From NCBI RefSeq assembly GCF_009905535.1, contig NZ_JAAALA010000035.1:1-46494 (forward strand): a stretch of 46,494 nucleotides of DNA, in the 5' to 3' direction. The notes beneath the pieces are model-generated. The model saw nothing but the letters and a program-made list of their open reading frames with translations. It ran no database searches and was not told where the DNA came from. Shown here piece after piece: positions 37,340 through 46,138 of this stretch. This stretch comes from Caulobacter sp. SLTY. Its GTDB lineage: Bacteria > Pseudomonadota > Alphaproteobacteria > Caulobacterales > Caulobacteraceae. Made by a program: the position numbers and the translations under genes. Numbering within the stretch: position 1 is the stretch's first letter; every line of letters begins with the position of its first letter.

Positions 37340-37714
37340 ATGTCACCCATCGACACCTACCGCGCGACCCTCGACCCTGACACCCTGGCCATGGTCGACG
37401 CCCTGCGCGGCCTCGCGGCCGCCGCCGGCCCCGCCCTGAACGAGCGCATCAAGTGGAACGCCCCCAGCTTCGCCATCGGCGATGAAGACCGCATCACCCT
37501 GGGCCTCGAGCGCAAGGGCGGCGTCCGCGTCGTTCTCCACCGCGGCGCCAAGGCCAAGGACAGCGCCGGCTTCGACTTCCCCGACCCCGACAAACTCGCC
37601 AGATGGCCTGCCTCCGATAGAGGTGTGCTCACCTTCGCCACCCTGGCGGAGATCGAGATGAAGCGGCCGGCGCTCGGGGAGCTGTTCGCGCGCTGGCTGG
37701 AGCAGACGGCTTAG
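37340..37714 (+). CDS. DUF1801 family protein
   Basis: The 124-residue soluble protein fits the DUF1801 (YdhG-like) fold: IDTYRATLDPDTLAMVDALRGL at the start, NERIKWNAPSFAIGDEDRITLGLERKGGVRVVLHRGAKAK in the middle, and TFATLAEIEMKRPALGELFARWLE at the end. The biochemical role of the family is not established. It is bounded by two near-identical inverted repeats and separates nuoN from birA, so it may be a later insertion. Confidence 0.85.
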   Translation: MSPIDTYRATLDPDTLAMVDALRGLAAAAGPALNERIKWNAPSFAIGDEDRITLGLERKGGVRVVLHRGAKAKDSAGFDFPDPDKLARWPASDRGVLTFATLAEIEMKRPALGELFARWLEQTA

Positions 37715-37758
37715 CGTTCATGATCCCTCATCCCTCCTACTCCCCCGATCCCCCCCAT

Positions 37759-37895
37759 CCGTCATCCTCGGGCTTGTCCCGAGGACCCGTTTGTCGGCAT
37801 CGACAAACGGTGGGGTGGAGGCGCAGCCGCGCCTCCACGGCAAGGTTTTGCGGCAGCTTGACCATGGGTCCTCGGGACAAGCCCGAGGATGACGG
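37759..37895. repeat. Inverted repeat with 30-bp perfect arms (copy D)
   Basis: Bases 37759-37788 are the exact reverse complement of 37866-37895, and 28 bases of each arm match copy C. Inside are two more hairpins: CGTTTGTCG/CGACAAACG (37788-37809) and GTGGAGGCGC/GCGCCTCCAC (37815-37838). The second is shared with the repeat at 18314-18452. Confidence 0.9.
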
Positions 37896-37919
37896 ATTTG
37901 AAGCGGGGAGGGCAGAGCG

Positions 37920-38666
37920 ATGAGCACAACCATCCCCCCCATCATCGCCTTCGACGAACTTGACTCCACCAACGCCGAGGCCCGCCGCCGGGCCGAGGCC
38001 GGTGAGACCGGCCCCGTCTGGCTCACCGCCGGCCGCCAGACCGCCGGCCGTGGCCGTCGTGGCCGCAACTGGGAAACCGGCCAGGGCCGTAACCTCGCCG
38101 CCACCTTGCTGCTTACCACCCAACGGCCCCCCGCCGAGGCCGCCCAGATCAGCTTCGTCGCCGCCCTGGCCGTCGCCGACCTCGCCGACGCCTTCGTCCC
38201 GCCGTCCATCGTCACCCTGAAATGGCCGAACGACCCGCTTATCTCCGGGACCAAGGCCAGCGGCGTCCTCATCGAATCCGGCCCAGCCCCAGGCGGCGGC
38301 CTGTGGCTGGCCATCGGTATAGGCGTGAACCTCGCCGAGGCGCCGCTGAACCCGGAGCGCCCCGCCACCACCTTCGCCGCCCACATGACCGCCCCGCCCC
38401 CGGCGCCGCTGGACGCACTGAACATCCTAGCCGCATCCTTCGCCCGCTGGCTCGACCTGTGGGACCGCCTGGGCTTCCCCGCCGTCGCCGAGGCCTGGAC
38501 CCGCCGCGCCCACGGCCTGGGCGAGCCCTGCGTCGCCCGCCTCGGGACCGAGACGCTTCATGGCGTCGCCGAGGGCCTTGATCCCGATGGCGCCTTCAGA
38601 CTGCGCTTGCCAGACGGCATGCTGCGCCGCATCACAGCCGGCGACGTCTTCTTCGGAGAGACCTGA
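37920..38666 (+). CDS. birA: Biotin--[acetyl-CoA-carboxylase] ligase
   Basis: The 248-residue enzyme activates biotin with ATP and attaches it to carboxylase carrier proteins. The conserved biotinyl-AMP loop appears as [19 protein letters not shown] (about 40-58), with [19 protein letters not shown] about residues 100-118. It has no N-terminal DNA-binding domain, so it is the non-repressor type. Its stop (TGA) overlaps the coaX start. Confidence 0.93.
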   Translation: MSTTIPPIIAFDELDSTNAEARRRAEAGETGPVWLTAGRQTAGRGRRGRNWETGQGRNLAATLLLTTQRPPAEAAQISFVAALAVADLADAFVPPSIVTLKWPNDPLISGTKASGVLIESGPAPGGGLWLAIGIGVNLAEAPLNPERPATTFAAHMTAPPPAPLDALNILAASFARWLDLWDRLGFPAVAEAWTRRAHGLGEPCVARLGTETLHGVAEGLDPDGAFRLRLPDGMLRRITAGDVFFGET

Positions 38667-39439
38667 TGCTGCTCGCCATCGAACAGGGCAACACCAACAC
38701 CCTGTTCGCCGTCCACGACGGCACGGACTGGATCGCCCAGTGGCGCACCGCAACAGAGAGCACCCGCACGGCCGACGAATATGCTGTCTGGCTGTCGCAG
38801 CTGCTGGCCATGTCGGGGATGAGCTTGGGCGCCCTGACCGCCTGCATCATCTCCAGCGTCGTGCCCCAGTCGCTGTTCAACCTGCGCAACCTCTCGCGCC
38901 GCTACCTGCACGTCGAACCGCTGGTCATCGGCGAGAACGCCGAGCTCGGCATCCCCGTGCGCATCGACAAGCCCAGCGAGGCCGGCGCGGACCGCCTGGT
39001 CAACGCCATCGGCGCCCACATGGTCTATCCCGGCCCCCTGATCGTGATCGACAGCGGCACCGCCACCACCTTCGACGTCATCGGGGCCGACGGCGGCTTC
39101 GAGGGCGGCGTCATCGCCCCCGGCATCAACCTCTCGATGCAGGCGTTGCACGAGGCCGCCGCCAAGCTCCCCCGCATCGCCATCCAGCGGCCCGAGCGCA
39201 ACCGCGTGGTCGGCACAGATACCGTCACCGCCATGCAGTCGGGCGTCTTCTGGGGCTACATCGGCCTGATCGAAGGGCTGATCAAACGTATCAAGGATGA
39301 ACGCGGCGAGCACCTGACCGTTGTCGCCACGGGCGGGGTCTTCTCCCTGTTCGAGGGCGCCACCGAGTCTATCGACCACTTCGACGGCGACCTCACCATC
39401 CGGGGTCTGCTGGAAATCCACCGCAGGAACACCACTTGA
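38666..39439 (+). CDS. coaX: Type III pantothenate kinase
   Basis: The 257-residue kinase phosphorylates pantothenate, the first step of CoA synthesis. The ASKHA-fold motifs are [12 protein letters not shown] near the start, [12 protein letters not shown] (about 109-120) and [13 protein letters not shown] (about 128-140), plus a [11 protein letters not shown] near the C-terminus. In the first motif the usual Asp is Glu (AIEQGNT), which seems to occur in relatives but may alter ATP or metal contact. It overlaps birA and ends at the RNase J gene. Confidence 0.92.
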   Translation: MLLAIEQGNTNTLFAVHDGTDWIAQWRTATESTRTADEYAVWLSQLLAMSGMSLGALTACIISSVVPQSLFNLRNLSRRYLHVEPLVIGENAELGIPVRIDKPSEAGADRLVNAIGAHMVYPGPLIVIDSGTATTFDVIGADGGFEGGVIAPGINLSMQALHEAAAKLPRIAIQRPERNRVVGTDTVTAMQSGVFWGYIGLIEGLIKRIKDERGEHLTVVATGGVFSLFEGATESIDHFDGDLTIRGLLEIHRRNTT

Positions 39440-39444
39440 GCCTC

Positions 39445-41127
39445 ATGCCCACGCCTTCCCCCTCCGACGAACTCATCTTCCTGCCACTGGGGGGCTCCAA
39501 CGAGATCGGCATGAACTTCAACCTCTACGGCTATGGGCCGGAAGAGGACCGCAAGTGGATCGTGGTCGATCTCGGCATCACCTTCGGCGACCAGACCACG
39601 CCCGGCGTCGAGGTCATCCTTCCCGACCCCGAGTACATCGAGGCCCACGCCCGCGACATCCTCGGCATCGTCCTGACCCATGCCCACGAGGACCACATCG
39701 GCGCCGTCGCCTGGCTCTGGCCGCGGCTGAAGGCCCCCGTCTACGCCACCCCCTTCACCGCCTTCCTCCTGCGCGAGAAGCTGCGCGAGAAGGGGCTGCT
39801 GGACGAGGTGACCATCCATGAGGTCGCCCTGGGCGGCTCCATCGAGCTCGGCCCCTTCGATCTCGAGCTGATCACCCTGACCCACTCGATCCCCGAGCCC
39901 AACGGCCTGGCGATCCGCACCCCGCTCGGCACCATCCTGCACACCGGCGACTGGAAGATCGATCCGGATCCGCTGCTGGGCGCCGTCACCGATGCCGAGG
40001 CCATCCGCCGCCTTGGCGACGAGGGCGTGCTGGCCATGGTCTGCGACAGCACCAACGTCTTCGTCGACGGCGTGGCCGGCTCCGAGGGCGAGGTCCGCGT
40101 GGCGATGACCAAGCTGATCGGTTCGCTGAAGGGCAAGATCGCTGTCGGCTGCTTCGCCTCCAACGTCGCCCGCATGGACACCGTCATCCGCGCCGCCGAG
40201 GACGCCGGCCGCCGAGTCTGCCTGGTCGGCCGCTCGATGCACCGCATGGCCGCCGCCGCCAAGTCGGTCGGCCTGATGAAGGGCACGGCCGAGTTCGTCA
40301 GCGAGAAGGAAGCCGGCTACTTCCCCGAAAGCACCATCCTCTACCTCTGCACCGGCAGCCAGGGTGAAGCCCGCGCCGCCCTCGCGCGCATCGCCTCCGG
40401 CACCCACCCGCACATCACCCTCGGCAAGGGCGACCACGTCATCTTCTCCAGCCGCGTCATCCCCGGCAACGAGATCCCGATCCGCGCCCTGCAGAACGGC
40501 CTCTCCGACCGGGGCGTGCGTCTCTACACCGAGCGCGACCACCCCGGCATCCACGTCTCCGGCCACCCCTGCCGCGACGAGCTCAAGCAGATGTACCAGT
40601 GGGCCCGGCCCCAGATCGCCGTCCCCACCCACGGCGAGCGCCGCCACCTGCTGGAACACGCCGCCTTGGCTAAGGACCTGCAGGTCCCGCACGCCGTCAC
40701 GCCGCGCAACGGCGACATGGTCCGCCTGGCCCCCGGCCATCCGCAGATCATCGACGAGGTTCCCGCCGGTCGCCTCTACGTCGACGCCGGGGTCCTCACA
40801 CCCGAGAACGGCGACGCCCTCAAGCAACGCCGCCACGCCAGCTTCAATGGCGCCCTGACCATCTCCGTCGCCCTCGACGCCAAGGGCAAGCTGGTCAGCG
40901 GCCCCCAGGTCCGGGCCCTGGGCCTCCCCGGCGACGCCGAATACCCCCTCGACGACGCCCTCGACGACCTGGCCGACGAGGCCGAACAGGCCATCCGGAA
41001 GATCCCCGGCGAAGAGCGCGCCTTCGACGAGATCGTCGAACAGGCCATCTGCCGCGTGGTCAAGAAGGCCGCCTACCGCATCTGGGAGCGCCGGCCGATG
41101 GTCGAGGCGGTGGTGCTGCGGATCTGA
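39445..41127 (+). CDS. rnj: Ribonuclease J
   Basis: The 560-residue metallo-beta-lactamase-fold nuclease has 5'-3' exo- and endonuclease activity in its family and works in RNA processing and decay. The zinc motif HAHEDHIGA gives His79, His81, Asp83 and His84. FLPLGGSNEIGMNFNLYG is the usual start, and the beta-CASP part has GCFASNVARMDTVI, GSQGEARAALARIASG, SSRVIPGNE and PTHGERRHLLEHA. I chose ATG 39445 over TTG 39436, which overlaps the coaX stop, although neither has a strong ribosome site. Confidence 0.93.
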   Translation: MPTPSPSDELIFLPLGGSNEIGMNFNLYGYGPEEDRKWIVVDLGITFGDQTTPGVEVILPDPEYIEAHARDILGIVLTHAHEDHIGAVAWLWPRLKAPVYATPFTAFLLREKLREKGLLDEVTIHEVALGGSIELGPFDLELITLTHSIPEPNGLAIRTPLGTILHTGDWKIDPDPLLGAVTDAEAIRRLGDEGVLAMVCDSTNVFVDGVAGSEGEVRVAMTKLIGSLKGKIAVGCFASNVARMDTVIRAAEDAGRRVCLVGRSMHRMAAAAKSVGLMKGTAEFVSEKEAGYFPESTILYLCTGSQGEARAALARIASGTHPHITLGKGDHVIFSSRVIPGNEIPIRALQNGLSDRGVRLYTERDHPGIHVSGHPCRDELKQMYQWARPQIAVPTHGERRHLLEHAALAKDLQVPHAVTPRNGDMVRLAPGHPQIIDEVPAGRLYVDAGVLTPENGDALKQRRHASFNGALTISVALDAKGKLVSGPQVRALGLPGDAEYPLDDALDDLADEAEQAIRKIPGEERAFDEIVEQAICRVVKKAAYRIWERRPMVEAVVLRI

Positions 41128-41130
41128 TCG

Positions 41131-41159
41131 CTGGCAATTATACCCGGGTAAAATTATCG
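41131..41159 (+). promoter_or_regulatory. Possible promoter with palindrome TACCCGGGTA
   Basis: CTGGCA (41131-41136) and TTATCG (41154-41159) stand 17 bases apart, and the perfect palindrome TACCCGGGTA (41141-41150) fills the spacer, where a repressor could sit. The stretch is AT-rich compared with its surroundings. It would drive the exported protein gene at 41262 and perhaps mce. The regulator is not known. Confidence 0.4.
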
Positions 41160-41261
41160 CCCCGCCTGCGACCCCTGTTCAGGGGTTCGCTACGATAGTC
41201 GCGCCGCCGCTAACCCACCGTCATGGTGGAGGCGCGTCGCGTTCGGGTGTAGGGAACCCTC

Positions 41262-41702
41262 ATGCGACTCCTCCCGATCCTCATCGCTGCGTTGGCGCTG
41301 CTCACGCCCAGCTTTGCTGCCGCCCAGACGCCCGAGGCCGTGGTCCAGGCGATCTATGAAGAGGGTCAGTCCTTCCTGCCGAAGGACAGGCTGCCTCTCT
41401 ACTACAGCCGCGACCTGGCCGCCGCCCTGGCCCGCAGCCAGGACAGCGAAGAGGGCGGAGTCGGCTTCGACTGGCTTTATGACGCGCAGGACGCCGAGAT
41501 GACCGGCCTTGCTCTCGAAGCCATTGCCGACGGGCCTGAAGGCTCGCTGATCGAGGCCACCTTCAACAACTTCGGCGAGGAGAAGGCGGTGCGCTGGGAA
41601 CTGTGCCGCCAATCCAACGGCGACTGGCGTGTGGTCGATGTGACCACTGCCGAATGGAGTCTGCGCGCCCTTCTCGACCTTCCTGAAACCCACGACTGCT
41701 AG
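41262..41702 (+). CDS. Exported hypothetical protein, DUF3828-like
   Basis: The 146-residue protein has a clear signal peptide (MRLLPILIAALALLTPSFAAAQ) and a small periplasmic domain with a SnoaL-like appearance (AVVQAIYEEGQSFL, LYYSRDLAAALARSQ, DWLYDAQDAEMTG, ATFNNFGEEKAVRWELCRQSNGDWRVVDV). The pattern recalls DUF3828 proteins, whose function is unknown. Cysteines in WELCRQ and at the C-terminus could pair. mce starts nine bases later, so the genes may share a transcript. Confidence 0.75.
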   Translation: MRLLPILIAALALLTPSFAAAQTPEAVVQAIYEEGQSFLPKDRLPLYYSRDLAAALARSQDSEEGGVGFDWLYDAQDAEMTGLALEAIADGPEGSLIEATFNNFGEEKAVRWELCRQSNGDWRVVDVTTAEWSLRALLDLPETHDC

Positions 41703-41711
41703 ACGGATCCC

Positions 41712-42131
41712 ATGATCGGCAAACTGAACCACGTCGGGGTCGCGACCCCCTCCATCGACGACAGCGTGAAGATGTACCGCGAGGTGCTCGGCGCCACTTC
41801 GATCACCGACAAGTGGGCGATGCCGGAGCAGGGCGTCTGGGTCTGCTTCGTCAACCTGCCCAACAGCCAGGTCGAACTGATCGAACCCTACGGCGAAAGC
41901 TCGCCCATCCACGGCTTCCTGGCCAAGAACCCCAAGGGCGGCCAGCACCATATCTGCTTCGAGGTTGAGGACATCCTGGCCGCCCGCGACGCCATGAAGG
42001 CCAAGGGCGCCACCGTGCTGGGCGAGCCCCGCATAGGGGCCCACGGCACCCCGGTGATCTTCATCCATCCCAAGGACATGGGCGGGATGCTGGTCGAGCT
42101 GATGGAAACCCCCAAGGAAGGCCATCACTGA
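41712..42131 (+). CDS. mce: Methylmalonyl-CoA epimerase
   Basis: The 139-residue vicinal-oxygen-chelate enzyme interconverts (R)- and (S)-methylmalonyl-CoA in propionate metabolism. The expected metal ligands can be placed at His7 (KLNHVGVA), Gln53 (SQVELIEP), His80 (GQHHICFEV) and Glu129 (LVELME). The length is typical. Its stop overlaps the DUF1467 start by one base. Confidence 0.93.
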   Translation: MIGKLNHVGVATPSIDDSVKMYREVLGATSITDKWAMPEQGVWVCFVNLPNSQVELIEPYGESSPIHGFLAKNPKGGQHHICFEVEDILAARDAMKAKGATVLGEPRIGAHGTPVIFIHPKDMGGMLVELMETPKEGHH

Positions 42132-42391
42132 TGGGTCCGATCACCGCCTTCGCCGTCTATCTGACCCTGTGGTGGACGGTGCTTTTCGCCGTCCTGCCGC
42201 TGGGCAACCGCACCTACCACGAGGAAGGCATGAAGGTGTCCGACGGCGGTGACCCCGGCGCGCCGATCAATCCCAACCTCAAGAAGAAGTTCATCACCAC
42301 CACCTGGGTGTCCGCGGTCTTCTGGCTGATCATCATGGCCATCATCAAGTTCGGCCTGATCACCCTCCCGCCGCTGGCGCAGACTCACTAG
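42131..42391 (+). CDS. DUF1467 family membrane protein
   Basis: The 86-residue protein has two membrane helices (about 5-22, FAVYLTLWWTVLFAVLPLG; about 56-78, TTTWVSAVFWLIIMAIIKFGLI) around a polar loop (YHEEGMKVSDGGDPGAPINPNLKKK). It matches DUF1467, a small alphaproteobacterial family often found after mce. The function is unknown. Confidence 0.9.
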   Translation: MGPITAFAVYLTLWWTVLFAVLPLGNRTYHEEGMKVSDGGDPGAPINPNLKKKFITTTWVSAVFWLIIMAIIKFGLITLPPLAQTH

Positions 42392-42410
42392 CCGGCGCCG
42401 GCCGCCAGTC

Positions 42411-42576
42411 CCCAATTCCGCCCCCCTTGGGGGCGGGGGACCGCGCGCGAATACGCGCGTGGTGGTGGGGGCAGCGCCGTGGTGAGTGATTAGAGCCACG
42501 ACAATTCGGACGCCGGCGCTGCCCCCTCAGACGTCGCCTATCGGCGCCGCCAAGCTCCCCCAAAAGGGGGAGCGAC
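42411..42576. repeat. Intergenic palindromic repeat (copy B, same family as 11716-11868)
   Basis: Arms GGGGGCAGCGCC (42467-42478) and GGCGCTGCCCCC (42515-42526) pair perfectly. Side hairpins are CGCGCG/CGCGCG (42444-42459) and CTCCCCC/GGGGGAG (42555-42572). Read on the minus strand, the order GCTCCCCC-GGGGGAGC-TGAGGGGG-central loop-CCCCC-ACCACG matches copy A inside the oxoprolinase gene. It fills most of the 465-base gap between DUF1467 and proS. Confidence 0.75.
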
Positions 42577-42753
42577 TAGGAAATGGGCGCCGCCCCTTAC
42601 CGTGTCTGCCCAATCGTTGAGCAGATCGCCGTCGGCGCCCCCGAAATGCGCAACGGCCCTGCCACCAACCGCCCACCCCAGGCATTCTCAAGTCTCGGAA
42701 GCGGGCCCCGCCCGCTGTGTTCCGTGGCGTATGTTCCCCGACGATTGACTGAT

Positions 42754-42786
42754 GGCCGCCGGGCCTCCCCCCGGCGGCCTTCTTTT
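42754..42786 (+). terminator. Strong intrinsic terminator before proS
   Basis: A perfect 10-bp GC stem (GGCCGCCGGG at 42754-42763 with CCCGGCGGCC at 42770-42779) with a 6-base loop is followed by TTCTTTT. It lies 363 bases beyond the last gene end (42391) and 70 bases before proS, so it either ends readthrough from mce-DUF1467, ends a small RNA, or acts as an attenuator of proS. Apart from copy B and this terminator, I see only a short hairpin (AGCGGG/CCCGCT, 42700-42716) in the 42392-42855 gap. Confidence 0.85.
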
Positions 42787-42855
42787 CGCCCGGTCACATT
42801 GCCAATCAACATCCCCAGCGGCTAAGTCAGCGCCAATCGATTTCCAGGGGATACC

Positions 42856-44172
42856 ATGCGCCTGTCGCGCTTTTTCCTGCCGGTGCTGAAGGAAGTGCCG
42901 GCCGACGTTCAGATCGTCTCCCACCAGCTGATGCTGCGCGCCGGCATGATCCGCCAGGAGGCGGCCGGCATCTATGCCTGGCTGCCGCTGGGCCTGCGGG
43001 TGCTCAAGAAGGTCGAGCAGATCGTCCGCGAGGAGATGGACCGCGCCGGCGCCATCGAGATCCTCATGCCGACCCTGCAGCTCGCCGACCTGTGGCGCGA
43101 GAGCGGCCGGTACGAGGCCTATGGCGACGAGATGCTGCGCATCACCGACCGCCACAAGCGCGACCTGCTCTACGGCCCCACCGCCGAGGAGGTGGTCACC
43201 GACATCTTCCGGGCCTCGGTGAAGAGCTACAAGGACCTGCCGCTCAACCTCTACAATATCCAGTGGAAGTTCCGCGACGAGCGCCGCCCCCGCTTCGGCG
43301 TCATGCGTGGCCGCGAGTTCCTGATGAAGGACGCCTACAGCTTCGACCTCAACGAGGCGGACGCCCGCCGCAGCTATAATCGGATGTTCGTCGCCTACCT
43401 CAACACCTTCGCCCGCATGGGCCTGAAGGCGGTGCCGATGAAGGCCGACACCGGCCCGATCGGCGGCGATCTTTCCCACGAGTTCATCGTCCTGGCCGAG
43501 ACCGGCGAGAGCCAGGTGTTCTGCCACAAGGACCTGGTCGAGATGGGCGCCCCCGGCCCCGATGTCGACTGGGACGGCGACCTCCAGCCCCTGGTCGACC
43601 AGCGCACCGCCCTCTATGCGGCGACCGAGGAGATGCACGACGCGGCGGCCTTCGAGGCCGTGCCAGAGGCCGATCGACTGTCGGCCCGCGGCATCGAGGT
43701 CGGCCACATCTTCTATTTCGGGGAGAAGTACTCCAAGCCGATGAAGGCCAACGTCGCCGGTCCGGACGGGTCCAACGCCCCGGTCCATATGGGCAGCTAC
43801 GGCGTCGGCGTCTCCCGCCTGCTGGGCGCCATCATCGAGGCCAGCCACGACGAGAACGGCATCATCTGGCCGGACGCGGTGGCGCCCTACGACGTGTCGG
43901 TCATCAACCTGCGCACGGGCGATGCGGCCTGCGACGCCGCCTGCGAGCAGGCCTATGCGGCCATCAACGCCGCCGGCAAGGCGGCCCTCTATGACGACCG
44001 CGACGAGCGGCCGGGCGGCAAGTTCGCCACGGCGGACCTGATCGGCATTCCGCGCCAGATCGTGGTGGGTCCCAAGTCCCTGGCCGAAGGCAACGTGGAA
44101 CTGAAGATCCGCGCCACCGGTGAGCGGTCCACCCTGCCGCTGGCCGACGCGCTCAAGTCGGTCGGGGCCTGA
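42856..44172 (+). CDS. proS: Prolyl-tRNA synthetase, short alphaproteobacterial type
   Basis: The 438-residue class II enzyme charges tRNA-Pro. It begins [34 protein letters not shown]. Motif 2 is the [27 protein letters not shown] region, motif 3 the [17 protein letters not shown] region, and an anticodon-binding domain follows ([25 protein letters not shown]). The roughly 180-residue editing insert of E. coli ProRS is missing, as is normal for this group, so mischarged Ala-tRNA-Pro must be cleared in trans. It heads an operon with lolC and lolD. Confidence 0.95.
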   Translation: MRLSRFFLPVLKEVPADVQIVSHQLMLRAGMIRQEAAGIYAWLPLGLRVLKKVEQIVREEMDRAGAIEILMPTLQLADLWRESGRYEAYGDEMLRITDRHKRDLLYGPTAEEVVTDIFRASVKSYKDLPLNLYNIQWKFRDERRPRFGVMRGREFLMKDAYSFDLNEADARRSYNRMFVAYLNTFARMGLKAVPMKADTGPIGGDLSHEFIVLAETGESQVFCHKDLVEMGAPGPDVDWDGDLQPLVDQRTALYAATEEMHDAAAFEAVPEADRLSARGIEVGHIFYFGEKYSKPMKANVAGPDGSNAPVHMGSYGVGVSRLLGAIIEASHDENGIIWPDAVAPYDVSVINLRTGDAACDAACEQAYAAINAAGKAALYDDRDERPGGKFATADLIGIPRQIVVGPKSLAEGNVELKIRATGERSTLPLADALKSVGA

Positions 44173-44177
44173 GCCGC

Positions 44178-45441
44178 GTGGCCGCCGCGCCCTTCGGCCT
44201 GTGGGAGCGGGCGGTCGCCTGGCGATACCTGCGCGCCAAGCGCAAGGACGCGGGCTTCGCCCTGATCTCCGTGCTGGCGGTGACCGGCATCACCCTGGTG
44301 GTGATGGCCCTGGTGGTGATCATGTCGATCATGAACGGCTTCCGGGCCGAGTTGCTGACCCGGATGCTGGGCTTCAACGGCCATGTCTATGTCGCGGGCG
44401 CCCTGCCGCTGGCCGACCAGAACCGGGCCGAGACCCTGCGCAGGATCAGAGCCATTCCCGGCGTCATCCAGGCCACGCCGATGATCGAGGGCCAGGCCAT
44501 GGTCATCGGCCAGGGCCAGATCACCGGCGCCATCGTCCGCGGCGTCAGCGCCCCGGACGTAAAGGCCACCAAGATCGTCTCCGACAGCATCAAGGCCGGC
44601 TCCCTCCAGGGCTACGGCGAGGGCGAGTACGGCGGCGATATGGTGCTGCTGGGCCAGCGCTTGGCCATGGCGCTGGGCGTGGGTCCCGGCGACTTCGTCT
44701 CCATCGTTTCGCCCAGCGGCGCCTCGAGCGCGTTCGGCATGTCGGCGACCCAGAAGGACTACACGGTCGGCGGCCTCTTTTCCGTGGGGATGAGCGAATA
44801 CGACCAAGCGTTTGCCTACATGCCACTCGAGCAGGCACAGCTGTTCTTCGGCCGCGAGGGCACGGTGGACGTCATCGAGGTCAAGCTCTCCGACCCCGAT
44901 CTGGCCCCAAAGCTGAAATTCGAGATCGGCCGCGCCGCCGGCCCCAGCGCGTCGGTTCAGGACTGGACCGAGAAGAACCAGAGTTTCTTCAGCGCCTTGC
45001 AGGTCGAGCGCTGGGCCATGCGCTTCATCCTGTTCTTTTTCGTCATCGTGGCGGCGATCAACATCATCTCCAGCATGGTGATGCTGGTGAAGAACAAGGG
45101 CCGCGACATCGCCATCCTGCGCACCATGGGCGCACGCCGCTCGGCTATCCTGCGGGTCTTCTTCATGGCCGGGGCCTCGATCGGGTTGGTCGGTACGGCG
45201 GTCGGCTTCGTGCTGGGCGTGCTGTTCTGCATGAACATCCAGGCAATCCAGCAGGGCCTCGAAAAGCTGACCGGGACCCAGGTATTCAACCCCGAGATCT
45301 ACTTCCTCAGCCATGTGCCTGCGCTGATCGACTGGCAGGAGACGGCGCTGATCGTCGGCTGGACCCTGGTGGTTAGCTTCCTGGCCACCCTGCCGGCGGC
45401 CCTGCACGCCTCCCGCCTCGATCCGGTGGAGGCCCTCCGCT

Positions 45442-45449
<8 letters not shown>
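44178..45449 (+). CDS. lolC: Lipoprotein-releasing ABC transporter permease LolC/LolE family
   Basis: The 423-residue inner-membrane protein extracts lipoproteins destined for the outer membrane. It has an N-terminal helix (AGFALISVLAVTGITLVVMALVVIMSIMNGF), a large periplasmic domain (about 55-260) and three C-terminal helices (FILFFFVIVAAINIISSMVMLV, and two later), as in LolC/LolE and MacB-type permeases. Only one permease gene is here, so a homodimeric (LolF-like) arrangement is likely unless another copy exists elsewhere. The start is GTG 44178, five bases after proS, and it overlaps lolD by eight bases. Confidence 0.9.
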
Positions 45450-46128
<679 letters not shown>

Positions 46129-46138
46129 CCGCGGCCGG

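Noticed and set aside
42583..42825. An 80-codon plus-strand frame between repeat copy B and proS
   Set aside because: It runs through an intrinsic terminator, has atypical composition (Pro/Arg/Ser-rich) and no ribosome site beyond AGGAA. A proline-codon leader peptide was considered, but there is no run of Pro codons near the terminator.
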